Shown: piece after piece, positions 31,971 through 40,959 of the stretch
Layout of the letters: each line of letters opens with the position of its first letter
Numbering within the stretch: position 1 is the first letter of the stretch
Assembly: GCA_964250615.1 (NCBI GenBank)
Contig: CAXUGM010000013.1
DNA length: 64,000 nucleotides
Strand: one strand, 5' to 3'
Origin: Blautia sp900556555
Lineage (GTDB): Bacteria > Bacillota > Clostridia > Lachnospirales > Lachnospiraceae
The notes under the pieces: generated by a model
Database searches by the model: none
What the model was told of the DNA's origin: nothing
The model's input: the letters and a program-made list of their open reading frames with translations, nothing else
Made by a program: the position numbers and the translations under genes

Positions 31971-33809
31971 ATGTGTGGAATTGTTGGATACGTAGGAACT
32001 GAAAACGCAGCACCTATCTTAATCGATGGCCTTTCGAAACTGGAGTACAGAGGTTATGACTCTGCCGGAATTGCAGTGTCCGGGGATGAGAGGAAAAACG
32101 GTGAGATAGAGATTATCAAAGCCAAGGGAAGACTCCAGGTTTTAAGAGAAATGACAGATAATGGAAGAACCGTAAGAGGAAATTGCGGGATTGGCCATAC
32201 ACGCTGGGCAACCCACGGAGAACCGTCTATTGTGAATGCTCATCCTCATTTCTCAAAAGACAGGAAAATCGCAGTAGTTCATAATGGAATTATCGAAAAT
32301 TACAAAGAATTAAAAGAACACCTTCAGAAAAAGGGATATACCTTTGTGTCTGAAACAGATACAGAAGTTGTAGCTCATCTGTTGGATTATTATTATAAAG
32401 GGGAACCACTGGAAGCCATTTCCAAAGTGCTTGGAAGGGTGAGAGGTTCTTATGCCCTGGGAATTTTGTTTCAGGATGTACCGGGAACCTTGTATGCAGT
32501 AAGAAAAGACAGCCCATTGATTATTGGTAAGTCTGAGCAGGGCAATTTTATAGCGTCAGATGTTCCTGCAATCCTCAAATATACAAAGACTGTATGCTAT
32601 ATTGAGGATAGGGAAATTGCAGAGATTACGGCAGATCACATTGCTTTTTATGATATTGACCAGGAAGAACTGGAACGGGAATTTAAGACTGTAGAATGGG
32701 ATGCCAAGGCAGCAGAGAAGGAAGGTTTTGAGCATTTTATGCTGAAAGAAATCTATGAGCAGCCAAAAGCAGTGGCAGATACCATTAGTCCCCGTATTCA
32801 GGATGGAAAGATTGTGATTGAGGAATTGGAAATGTCAGATGAGGAGATACAGAATATTTCACGTATCCAGATTGTGGCCTGCGGCTCAGCATATCATGTG
32901 GGTATGTGTGCGAAATATGTGCTGGAGCAGATGGCAAAAATTCCGGTGGATGTGGAATTGGCTTCGGAGTTCCGGTACCGGAATCCTCTTATGACAGAAA
33001 ATACCCTGGTGATTGTAATCAGCCAGTCAGGAGAAACAGCTGATTCCCTGGCTGCCCTTAGAGAAGCACAGAAGCGGGAATTTAAGGTCTTGGGAATTGT
33101 GAATGTTGTGGGAAGTTCTATTGCAAGAGAGGCAGACAGCGTGCTCTATACCTGGGCCGGACCGGAGATATCTGTAGCAACTACAAAGGCATACAGCACC
33201 CAGCTGGCAGCAATTTATCTCATTGGGCTGTTATTTGGACAGGTTCGTGGTGTTCTGGGACAGGAAGAGTATCGGGAATATGTAGAAGAACTGGGAAGGC
33301 TTCCTGAGAAAATCCAGAAAATCCTGGATGAAAAGGAAAGGATTCAATGGCTGGCAAATAAATTTTCTCATACCAAGGATGTATTTTTTATTGGAAGAGG
33401 TTTAGATTATGCCATTTCCCTGGAAGGCTCTCTGAAGTTAAAGGAAATTTCTTATATTCATTCAGAGGCCTATGCAGCAGGAGAATTGAAGCATGGCACG
33501 ATTTCCCTTATTGAGGAGGGGGTTCTGGTGGTAGGTGTTGCCACCCAGCCGGATTTATTTGAAAAGGAAATCAGTAATCTGGTGGAAGTGCGAAGCAGAG
33601 GGGCATCGGTGTTGGGGCTGACTACTTATGGAAATTATGCTATGGAGGATATTGCAGACTTTACAGTGTATGTGCCAAGAACAAAGGATTATTTTGCCAC
33701 TAGTCTGGCGGTAGTGCCGTTGCAGCTGCTGGCTTATTATATTTCGGTTGCAAAAGGTTTAGATGTGGATAAGCCAAGGAATCTGGCAAAAAGTGTAACC
33801 GTAGAATAA
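31971..33809 (+). CDS. glmS: Glutamine-fructose-6-phosphate aminotransferase
   Basis: A 612-residue two-domain enzyme that makes glucosamine-6-phosphate from fructose-6-phosphate and glutamine, the entry to peptidoglycan amino sugars. The start MCGIVGYVG puts the nucleophile Cys2 at the N-terminus, followed by the glutaminase residues RGYDSAGIA, THTRWATHG-like GHTRWATHG and HNGIIENY. Two SIS domains follow (VACGSAYHVG; FIGRGLDYAISLEGSLKLKE). The C-terminus DKPRNLAKSVTVE is diagnostic. AGGAGG precedes the ATG. It is transcribed alone, between a leader hairpin and a clear terminator. Confidence 0.97.
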   Translation: MCGIVGYVGTENAAPILIDGLSKLEYRGYDSAGIAVSGDERKNGEIEIIKAKGRLQVLREMTDNGRTVRGNCGIGHTRWATHGEPSIVNAHPHFSKDRKIAVVHNGIIENYKELKEHLQKKGYTFVSETDTEVVAHLLDYYYKGEPLEAISKVLGRVRGSYALGILFQDVPGTLYAVRKDSPLIIGKSEQGNFIASDVPAILKYTKTVCYIEDREIAEITADHIAFYDIDQEELEREFKTVEWDAKAAEKEGFEHFMLKEIYEQPKAVADTISPRIQDGKIVIEELEMSDEEIQNISRIQIVACGSAYHVGMCAKYVLEQMAKIPVDVELASEFRYRNPLMTENTLVIVISQSGETADSLAALREAQKREFKVLGIVNVVGSSIAREADSVLYTWAGPEISVATTKAYSTQLAAIYLIGLLFGQVRGVLGQEEYREYVEELGRLPEKIQKILDEKERIQWLANKFSHTKDVFFIGRGLDYAISLEGSLKLKEISYIHSEAYAAGELKHGTISLIEEGVLVVGVATQPDLFEKEISNLVEVRSRGASVLGLTTYGNYAMEDIADFTVYVPRTKDYFATSLAVVPLQLLAYYISVAKGLDVDKPRNLAKSVTVE

Positions 33810-33851
33810 AAAAACCATGGCAGGACAAAGCGTTCTGTCATGGTTTTTTTT
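33808..33851. terminator. Bidirectional terminator after glmS
   Basis: AAAACCATGGCAG (ending 33823) pairs with CTGTCATGGTTTT (from 33835), one G-U pair, with eight or more T after it and A before it. It separates glmS from the convergent DHHW gene. Confidence 0.9.
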
Positions 33852-33852
33852 C

Positions 33853-35067
33853 TTACTCAGATACCAGTACATCCCCCAGGGAATTATCCCCAAGGAAGGT
33901 GTTTACATTATAGAGAAATAAAACATCCGTGATTTCATTGTCAGAAATCAGGCTTTCGATATCATCATAAAAATATCTTGGGTCAATCACAATGATATTT
34001 CTGTAATAAGGAACCAAAAATGGAATGAAGCAGTTGGCATAGGAATCTTTAAAAAGTAAGAGATTCTTTTTCCCTTCCATAGGCGTAGAAATATCGATTC
34101 TGGTGTGGTTTCCTCCAAAGAAAACCTCATATTTATCTTTCTTTTCTAAGGCAGCACTTTCATATACCGAAGCAGTCTTTTTTCCTTCATCAGTAAAATT
34201 CACCACACAATCAGTATTGACGCCCTGGGGAACGTAGATTTCAATGGTATCCAGGGCTTTGTCATATCCGCTTTTGGATGCCAGTGTGCCCTGAAAACTG
34301 TGGGTCACAGGGTAAATCTTGTATTCCTGCGTAGGTTTTTCAATGCCAAGAGCCGTGCTTAGAGCATCAAAAGCATATCGTGCACCGAGGGTAGTCCAGT
34401 GGTGGTCAGTTTTGTAATAGATGTCTTCTTCTTTATGTGATGACATAGTTTTTGTCAAATCTACAAAATTCAGAGACGTGCTCACAGCATTCATGACATA
34501 CTTAATATCTTTTTCCTGATCTCTCACAGGCGCATTTCTTGGAATGAGATGGTCATAGATGTAAGCTGCATTTGGAATCAAGGTCATCACGGTATTAATA
34601 TCAGGATGGCTGGCAGAGAAATTGCTGATAGCATCCAGATTATTGTCCAGAGCTTTCTGATTCGGAGCAGTAGGAATTTCCATGAGATAATCTTTTTTTC
34701 CTATGTAGACACCATTTGATTCTTTTTTTCCAAGTGCCAGGTCTTCCAAAACTTTTAAATTAATCCATTTATCCCGGATAAAAAACTGGTCCGTTACATA
34801 ATCTTCCATGTCTTTCATATATTTTCCGCTTGTTAGATTTGCCATAGAAAAAACAGGTTTTTGAGCTAACATCCGGTTTTCAGACTCAGAGTATTTCTTA
34901 TCTTTGCTAAACAGATTGAAGGCAAAAGCAACAATAAGAAACACCAGGAAGATTCCGGCCATTTTAATATAAATTTTTGAACTTCTATGGTAGAACAATT
35001 TTTGCTTCCGGATTTGCCGTTCTTCCGGAGTCATTTTTCTTTTTCTTTGACGTCTTTGGTTTTCCAT
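33853..35067 (-). CDS. DHHW family surface-polymer acylation protein (AlgX/AlgJ-like)
   Basis: A 404-residue protein with a cytoplasmic basic start, one membrane span (IKMAGIFLVFLIVAFAFNLF, about 32-51) and a large outer domain. The family motif DHHW lies in YKTDHHWTTLGARYAF. A further serine/aspartate environment appears in LLLFKDSYANCFIPFLVPYY, as in SGNH-like acetyltransferases of the AlgJ/AlgX type. It is the last gene of an operon with an MBOAT acyltransferase, so it most likely transfers acyl groups delivered by that protein to an extracellular polymer. The polymer is unknown. Confidence 0.87.
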   Translation of the reverse strand: MENQRRQRKRKMTPEERQIRKQKLFYHRSSKIYIKMAGIFLVFLIVAFAFNLFSKDKKYSESENRMLAQKPVFSMANLTSGKYMKDMEDYVTDQFFIRDKWINLKVLEDLALGKKESNGVYIGKKDYLMEIPTAPNQKALDNNLDAISNFSASHPDINTVMTLIPNAAYIYDHLIPRNAPVRDQEKDIKYVMNAVSTSLNFVDLTKTMSSHKEEDIYYKTDHHWTTLGARYAFDALSTALGIEKPTQEYKIYPVTHSFQGTLASKSGYDKALDTIEIYVPQGVNTDCVVNFTDEGKKTASVYESAALEKKDKYEVFFGGNHTRIDISTPMEGKKNLLLFKDSYANCFIPFLVPYYRNIIVIDPRYFYDDIESLISDNEITDVLFLYNVNTFLGDNSLGDVLVSE

Positions 35068-35086
35068 AAATTAAAACAGCCTCCTG

Positions 35087-36499
35087 TCAGAATCGGAAAT
35101 ATAAGAATGGGTTATAGGTTGCATTTACCAGGTAAGCAATGGAAAAAATAAAAATTGCTGTATAAACTACCGCTGCAGTGATAGAGGGATAGCTTCCGCT
35201 TTTCAGAGTGAAGCGGCGGAATTTTTTCCAGAGCCATGGAGTGGAACACAGGGCACAGATGACCAGGAGAATCAGGTTACTGGTAAGGTAATAGATTCCC
35301 GTAGAATCAATGAAGCCGCTGCCTCCGATTCCAAACATATTTCCTAAGTAGATAAAGGCATCCTTCAAGGTTGGGGAGAAGAAAAGTACCCATCCAAAAA
35401 GTACCAGGATAAAACAATAGGCCTGTTGTGCTTTTGCAGGAAGTTTTTCAAGTTTAGGAGCCAGAAATAGTTTTTCTGCAAGAAGCAGAAGCCCATAGTA
35501 CAGCCCCCATAGCATAAAGTTCCAGGCAGCACCATGCCAGAACCCGGTGAGCATCCACACAATCAGAATGTTGCGGATATGCTTTTTCTTAGGAACCCTG
35601 TTTCCCCCAAGAGGGATATATACATATTCACGGAACCAGGTACCAAGTGAAATATGCCATCTTCTCCAAAATTCAGTGACACTTTTGGAAATGTAAGGAT
35701 AATCAAAGTTCTTAATGAACTCAAAGCCAAACATTTTTCCAAGACCAATAGCCATGTCAGAATAACCGCCAAAGTCGAAATAAATCTGCATAGCATAAGC
35801 GATACAGCCAATCCATGCAGTAAGGACGGAACGTTCTGCCGGAAGAATGGCAGCAATGGCATCATAGGTCATACCAATATTATTTGCCAGCAGTACCTTT
35901 TTTCCAAGACCACGTAAGAACCAGGAAACACCCTGTCCAAATTTGTAGACAGATAAAGTACGTTTGATTAACTGGGCATCCACATCTGTGTACCGGACAA
36001 TTGGTCCTGCAATCAACTGTGGGAACATGGTTACATAGGCACCGAAGGATATAAAATTTTTCTGCACGGGAACCACACCCTTGTACACATCAATAATATA
36101 CGAAAGGGTCTGGAAGGTGTAGAAGGAAATACCAATAGGCAGGGACAGCTCCCTGTAAGGAATTTCAAAAGGCAATATTGCATTCAAGTTGTGAATAAGG
36201 AATCCGTAGTATTTAAAGAAACCAAGCATTGCCAGATTCACAATAACAGTAAACCAGAAACTGAAACGGAGCATTTTCGTATTCTCCGTGTCCCGGTATT
36301 CATTGATTTCAATACCGCTTAAATAGTTAAAAACTATGCTGAAAAGCATGAGAAATACATATACAGGTTCTCCCCATGCGTAAAAGACAAGACTGCATAG
36401 AAGGAGCATCAGGTTTTTTAGCTTCCAGGGTACAACATAGTACAGGAAGAGGGTTATGGGAAGAAATACAAACAGAAAGAAAATACTGCTGAAAATCAT
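35087..36499 (-). CDS. MBOAT family membrane O-acyltransferase (AlgI/DltB-like)
   Basis: A 470-residue protein with about eleven membrane spans. MBOAT landmarks are IGISFYTFQTLSYIIDVYKG, the motif FWRRWHISLGTWFREYVYIP, and the catalytic His in LTGFWHGAAWNFMLWGLYYG. Members carry acyl groups from the cytoplasm across the membrane to a partner. Here the partner is the DHHW protein directly downstream (20 bp). This pairing is found in alginate and other surface-polymer acetylation systems. In a Gram-positive host the target would be a wall polysaccharide or teichoic acid. Confidence 0.92.
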   Translation of the reverse strand: MIFSSIFFLFVFLPITLFLYYVVPWKLKNLMLLLCSLVFYAWGEPVYVFLMLFSIVFNYLSGIEINEYRDTENTKMLRFSFWFTVIVNLAMLGFFKYYGFLIHNLNAILPFEIPYRELSLPIGISFYTFQTLSYIIDVYKGVVPVQKNFISFGAYVTMFPQLIAGPIVRYTDVDAQLIKRTLSVYKFGQGVSWFLRGLGKKVLLANNIGMTYDAIAAILPAERSVLTAWIGCIAYAMQIYFDFGGYSDMAIGLGKMFGFEFIKNFDYPYISKSVTEFWRRWHISLGTWFREYVYIPLGGNRVPKKKHIRNILIVWMLTGFWHGAAWNFMLWGLYYGLLLLAEKLFLAPKLEKLPAKAQQAYCFILVLFGWVLFFSPTLKDAFIYLGNMFGIGGSGFIDSTGIYYLTSNLILLVICALCSTPWLWKKFRRFTLKSGSYPSITAAVVYTAIFIFSIAYLVNATYNPFLYFRF

Positions 36500-36536
36500 A
36501 TTTTTTTATCCTTTCACTCGTTGATAATGTGTGTCT

Positions 36537-37019
36537 TTACAGACTGTTGCGGAATGCCTGATCGGCTTTTGCTGCATCGGGGTGTACAATATACAGAATA
36601 AAATTTCCCTGTACATCCAGGATATGATTTTCCAGCAAATCAAACTGTTCAATCCCGTAACCTTCAAAACTTGATTTCTGAGTTTCCAATCGGCTGTTAA
36701 TTGCTTTGGTGACAGCTTCAGCCTGAGAACTGTCTTTTAATTTAATGATGAGAAGTTCCTCTGCATTCATGTTTGTTACAGGTGCATAGAGCGTAACACC
36801 CTCATAGTCATTGGCGTTTAAACCGTAGAATTTTTTAAACAAACGGTTACTGCTTTCTTCCATTCCGTCTACTTTGATTGATTTTATCACGCTTTTTGTA
36901 ACGGCACTGATAGAAGAACTGCTATTTTTACTGCCCACTTGCAGAAGAATAATAAATATCAGAAGTATTACTACCATTCCAATACGGACAGGAGTTAAAA
37001 AAGAAATCTTTTTATTCAT
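36537..37019 (-). CDS. DUF4358 membrane-anchored protein
   Basis: A 160-residue protein with one N-terminal span (GMVVILLIFIILLQVGS, about 13-29) and an outer domain of about 125 residues. It matches the DUF4358 pattern: RLFKKFYGLNANDYEGV, then LLIIKLKDSSQAEAVTKAI and the amphipathic C-terminal part LENHILDVQGNFILYIVHPDA. The family is common in clostridia and lies beside acyltransferase genes, but its function is not established. Its start overlaps the SGNH gene by eight bases, showing translational coupling. It probably assists acyl transfer or binds the polymer. Confidence 0.8.
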   Translation of the reverse strand: MNKKISFLTPVRIGMVVILLIFIILLQVGSKNSSSSISAVTKSVIKSIKVDGMEESSNRLFKKFYGLNANDYEGVTLYAPVTNMNAEELLIIKLKDSSQAEAVTKAINSRLETQKSSFEGYGIEQFDLLENHILDVQGNFILYIVHPDAAKADQAFRNSL

Positions 37020-37830
37020 TTTCAGTTACCTCCGTGATTATAGCAATCGCCCAGTATGGGTAAAATTCTTTTCTCATATGTATTCCATCAATATCATAAA
37101 GATTTTCGTGTTCTTTCACCACATCTGTGATGTCAATATAAGGAATTTTTTCTTCTTCACAATGCTCTTTCACATCTTCGTTCCAGTCCGGAATATCCCG
37201 CCATTTTTCTGATTTTTCAAAAGCTGGGTCAATAGCCGGGATTATAGAATTGACAAATACAGTTGCATCAGGCAATTCTGTATGAAGCAGAGCTATTATT
37301 TTATCCAGTTCTTCTATATATTCTTCAGAAGTTTTCCAGTAGCCAATGCTGATATCGTTTAAACCAAAACATAAAATGATAGAGGAAGGATTTACTTTCT
37401 TAATTCCGTCTACGTGATCTGAAATATTTTTAATAGTAGAACCACCTTCGGCAAAGACTCTGTCTTCTGGAATAAAGTTGTAATACTCAAAGCCAACAGC
37501 TCTGGAATCACCCAGCACTACAGAGTCGTTGAAATATTTCCATACATCCTGTTCACCGCTTTCTAAGGCTGCTTTTCGTTCTTTTCTTTTGATTTCTTTG
37601 ATTGTCTGTTCTGTTTTTGAGGTGTCTTTTTTTTCCAATGTTTTGATATAGGTAACCCCATCTTTCAAATCTTCTGTAGGTGGTTTTTTGTCAGAAACAA
37701 TGAGAGATATAATAAGTGAAATTCCGGCAATAGCTGCAATGATTTCTATAAGCAGCCGTTTCCGTGGATTTCGTAATTGGCGTTTTATCTGCCGCAGGAT
37801 AGATGAATTGCGGCTGTGTTTATTTTGCAT
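37012..37830 (-). CDS. SGNH/GDSL hydrolase, membrane-anchored
   Basis: A 272-residue protein with one N-terminal span (LLIEIIAAIAGISLIISLIV, about 24-43), a charged linker and an outer SGNH domain. Block I is VVLGDSRAVGFEYY with the catalytic serine, block III is LCFGLNDI, and block V is DIDGIHM with the catalytic His. These enzymes cleave or transfer O-acyl esters. It is the first gene of the four-gene operon with DUF4358, MBOAT and DHHW proteins, so it probably trims or adds O-acetyl groups on the same surface polymer. Confidence 0.88.
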   Translation of the reverse strand: MQNKHSRNSSILRQIKRQLRNPRKRLLIEIIAAIAGISLIISLIVSDKKPPTEDLKDGVTYIKTLEKKDTSKTEQTIKEIKRKERKAALESGEQDVWKYFNDSVVLGDSRAVGFEYYNFIPEDRVFAEGGSTIKNISDHVDGIKKVNPSSIILCFGLNDISIGYWKTSEEYIEELDKIIALLHTELPDATVFVNSIIPAIDPAFEKSEKWRDIPDWNEDVKEHCEEEKIPYIDITDVVKEHENLYDIDGIHMRKEFYPYWAIAIITEVTENE

Positions 37831-37942
37831 TTTATAAGGAATCCCCTTTCTTTAATAAAAAAGTAAACATCAAAGTCTATAATATATCGAATCTAAAAAT
37901 AGTGCAATATCAGACAGCATGTGACAGAAAAAATTTATAATG

Positions 37943-37973
37943 AAAAAGTGAGCACAAAATATGTACTCACTTT
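37943..37973 (-). terminator. Terminator of the polysaccharide deacetylase gene
   Basis: On the minus strand AAAGTGAG pairs with CTCACTTT (37966-37973 with 37945-37952) and is followed by T (plus-strand A at 37943-37947). It stands 15 bp after the stop codon. Confidence 0.7.
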
Positions 37974-37987
37974 CTAAACATGCTATT

Positions 37988-39199
37988 TTATCCAACACTT
38001 TGACCGCCTTCACCCAGGAAGTTGTAATCTACACCATTTTCCAGGGTAATGCCCTTTTCTTCAGCCATCTGACGGATTGTGACCAGACGGAATCCTTTAT
38101 CAATCAGGTCGGGAATAAGCTTGAGACAGGCTTCTACAGAACTTTCATGAATGTCATGCATAAGTACAATAGACCCGTCTTTGACATTATCGAGAGTTAC
38201 TTTGTAAGTGTTATCAGCATTTCTGGTGGCCCAGTCTCTGGTATCAATACTCCAGGTGATAATAGGAAGCCCCACAAGGCTGGCAACACTTTCATTATAG
38301 CTTCCACCTGGCGGGCGCATGACATCTGCAGGAACCCCGCAGGCATCTTCAATAGCATCGTTTGTCTTCTGCATTTGTTGCAGAACACCATCGTTTGTAG
38401 TCGAGGTTAGAATCGTGTGATTATAAGAATGATTTCCAAGTTCCATGCCACTGTCGTGCATACGTTTCACTACATCTGGGAATCTTTCTACATTTTCACC
38501 CAGCATAAAGAAGGTTGCTTTTGCATTATTTTCTTCCAGACAGTCTAAAAGTTTGTCTGTGAATCTGCCGGGACCATCATCGAAGGTTAATGCTACCATG
38601 GGGCGGTGCTTGGTACTGTCATATTTTCCGTTTTCATCAAAGAAGTATTCTTTTCCATCAAGCTCCAGCCAGCCGGTTGTCATATAGCCGTCTTTATTAA
38701 AATAATATTTGGAACCATCCACTTCCCGCCAGTCATTTTTACAAAAGCTGCCATCAGACTCCTGGTATTTTGTACCGTTTTTATCTTCATATAAACCGGC
38801 TTTTACAATCTGTGCTGCTTCTTCTTTTTCTTTTTTTGAAGATTTTGAAGAAGAAAGCATACCAGGTATTAAAACAAAAGCAAGGATAAGAAGGAAAACG
38901 AATAGAACGGATCCAGCTAAAAACTGAACCTTGTGTTCGCGTATCAGACGGCGCCGTCTTTCCTGCCGCCATTTTTCCTGTTGCCGTTTCCGAATCATTT
39001 CGACTCTTTTAAGATGCTGGAGTTCTTCAGGAGAGAGATTTTCGGTTTCTGTAGTTGTTCTATGTGAAGATGCATTGGAATGTGTGGGATTATGTAGAGT
39101 TTTCTGTCTGGTATGGCTGGTTCTGTGATTTGATGTAGAACGGCCGATGTTACCAGAATTTTCCCTGTGAGGTGGGTGACTGGGTTCTCTGTACGCCAT
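37988..39199 (-). CDS. Polysaccharide deacetylase with wall-binding-like repeats
   Basis: A 403-residue membrane-anchored enzyme. A long basic cytoplasmic start (about 1-93) leads to one span (FLAGSVLFVFLLILAFVLIPG). Next come two aromatic repeats typical of choline/glucan-binding modules (WREVDGSKYYFNKDGYMTTG; WLELDGKEYFFDENGK, about 150-190). The NodB domain follows with TFDDGP, NHSYNH (metal-binding histidines), RPPGGSYNE and VLMHDIHE. It probably removes acetyl groups from N-acetylglucosamine in peptidoglycan or another wall glycan, which protects against lysozyme. It is downstream of no operon partner; the O-acylation operon ends upstream of it on the same strand. Confidence 0.92.
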   Translation of the reverse strand: MAYREPSHPPHRENSGNIGRSTSNHRTSHTRQKTLHNPTHSNASSHRTTTETENLSPEELQHLKRVEMIRKRQQEKWRQERRRRLIREHKVQFLAGSVLFVFLLILAFVLIPGMLSSSKSSKKEKEEAAQIVKAGLYEDKNGTKYQESDGSFCKNDWREVDGSKYYFNKDGYMTTGWLELDGKEYFFDENGKYDSTKHRPMVALTFDDGPGRFTDKLLDCLEENNAKATFFMLGENVERFPDVVKRMHDSGMELGNHSYNHTILTSTTNDGVLQQMQKTNDAIEDACGVPADVMRPPGGSYNESVASLVGLPIITWSIDTRDWATRNADNTYKVTLDNVKDGSIVLMHDIHESSVEACLKLIPDLIDKGFRLVTIRQMAEEKGITLENGVDYNFLGEGGQSVG

Positions 39200-39326
39200 G
39201 ATGGTCTCCTTCCTTAATATTTATGTTATATAATTCATGATTTATTAATAAACTGAATTTATTTTGTCCAGATTCTATTATACATAATTGGGATGCATTT
39301 GAAAAGACAAAATCAGAGAAAAATCG

Positions 39327-39356
39327 TTGTTTTTTTTTGCAGGATTGTGTTATAGT
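39327..39356 (+). promoter_or_regulatory. Probable promoter of the MATE gene
   Basis: TTGTTT (39327-39332) and TATAGT (39351-39356) are spaced 18 bp, about 40 bp before the MATE start. The divergent gene is the polysaccharide deacetylase. Confidence 0.45.
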
Positions 39357-39398
39357 AGACAATACTGACAATAAAAAAGAGAAGTGGAGTAAAAAGAA

Positions 39399-40790
39399 AT
39401 GAAAGGAAATCTAAGAGAAAAACTAATCGGCGACAAAAGGTTTTATAAAATGGTTCTTTTGATTGCAGTTCCTATTATGATACAAAACGGTATCACAAAT
39501 TTTGTAAGCCTTTTGGACAACATCATGGTTGGTCAGGTTGGAACAGAGCAGATGACGGGGGTCGCTATTGTAAACCAGCTTATTTTTGTGTATAATCTCT
39601 GTATTTTTGGCGGAGTATCAGGAGCAGGTATTTTTACAGCCCAGTTTTTTGGACAAAAAGATGATGAGGGAGTGGCAAATACTTTCCGGTTTAAACTCTG
39701 GATGGCAGCGATTTTGACAGGAATTACGATTTTGATACTTGTAGTTTTTGGAGAGCCTCTGATTCAGATGTATTTGAATGGAAACCAAGACGGAGGAGAT
39801 ACAGCAGCAGCACTTTTCTATGGAAAAAAATATCTTTGGATCATGCTTGCAGGTCTTCCGGCGTTTATGGTGGTACAGGTTTATGCCAGTACCCTGAGAG
39901 AGTGCGGAAGTACCATCACACCAATGAAAGCGGGAATTACAGCCGTTATTGTGAATCTGGTATTTAACTACTTGCTGATCTACGGTAAATTCGGTTTTCC
40001 GGAATTAGGAGTAGCAGGAGCTGCCGTGGCAACCGTGCTGTCAAGATATGTTGAGGCAATTATTGTAGTGAGCTGGACTCATGCACATAAAGAGCAGAAT
40101 ACCTACATAAAAGGTTTATACAGAACCATGAAGATACCGGTAAATTTGGTGAAAAGAATTTTAATCAAGGGAACACCTCTTCTTTTGAATGAAACCATGT
40201 GGGCAGCTGGTATGGCTCTGCTCCTTCAGTGTTATTCCGTAAGAGGAATGAACGTGGTTGCGGGAATGAATATTTCTAATACGATTTCCAATCTGTTCAA
40301 TGTAGTGTTTATTGCCTTGGGAGATTCTGTTGCTATTGTAGTAGGACAATTGCTGGGAGCAGGCAAGATGGAAGAAGCAAAAGATACAGATAGAAAGATG
40401 ATTGTATTTTCTGTGATGTGCTGTACTGTTGTGGCAATGGTTATGCTGGTCATTGCACCGCTCTTTCCACAATTATATAATACGAATCCGGCATCCAGAG
40501 AACTTGCCAAGTATTTTATTATGGTAACAGCAGTGTTTATGCCGCAGCAGGCATTTCTTCATGCAGCATATTTTACCCTTCGTTCAGGAGGAAAAACAAT
40601 CGTTACCTTCTTCTTTGACAGTGTGTTTATCTGCTGTATCAGTGTTCCGATTGCCTATATTTTAGGACATTTTACAGAGTTATATGTAGTATATATTTTC
40701 ATTGCAGTACAGATGGCAGATATTATTAAATGTATCATAGGATTTGTACTAGTAAAAAAAGGCGTTTGGCTGCAAAATATTGTAGAATAA
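39399..40790 (+). CDS. MATE family exporter
   Basis: A 463-residue polytopic membrane protein of the MATE family with about twelve spans. It starts FYKMVLLIAVPIMIQNGITN and has the expected second-half repeat (ILIKGTPLLLNETMWAAGMAL; MVTAVFMPQQAFLHAAYF). It differs clearly from the two other MATE proteins in the window (15040-16374 and 46258-47592), which share their opening motif, so it belongs to another branch. Substrate is unknown. A GTGGAG site precedes the ATG. A strong terminator follows, so it is a single-gene unit. Confidence 0.88.
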   Translation: MKGNLREKLIGDKRFYKMVLLIAVPIMIQNGITNFVSLLDNIMVGQVGTEQMTGVAIVNQLIFVYNLCIFGGVSGAGIFTAQFFGQKDDEGVANTFRFKLWMAAILTGITILILVVFGEPLIQMYLNGNQDGGDTAAALFYGKKYLWIMLAGLPAFMVVQVYASTLRECGSTITPMKAGITAVIVNLVFNYLLIYGKFGFPELGVAGAAVATVLSRYVEAIIVVSWTHAHKEQNTYIKGLYRTMKIPVNLVKRILIKGTPLLLNETMWAAGMALLLQCYSVRGMNVVAGMNISNTISNLFNVVFIALGDSVAIVVGQLLGAGKMEEAKDTDRKMIVFSVMCCTVVAMVMLVIAPLFPQLYNTNPASRELAKYFIMVTAVFMPQQAFLHAAYFTLRSGGKTIVTFFFDSVFICCISVPIAYILGHFTELYVVYIFIAVQMADIIKCIIGFVLVKKGVWLQNIVE

Positions 40791-40842
40791 AAAAATAGTT
40801 CTGAGGACCTGTATTTTTACGGGAAATCAGGACTATTTTTTT
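40791..40842 (+). terminator. Terminator after the MATE gene
   Basis: AAAAATAGTTCTGA (40791-40804) pairs with TCAGGACTATTTTT (40827-40840), one G-U pair, with T continuing to 40842. Confidence 0.85.
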
Positions 40843-40959
40843 GTCCTGGCTTCCATCTGTTTTATGTGTATTTAACATTGATTTTGGAAAATCATGATAG
40901 TTTGGATGGGTTTTTCCTTTTAAACTAAGGGGCAGATGAAAACAGGAAGGAGAATAGCT

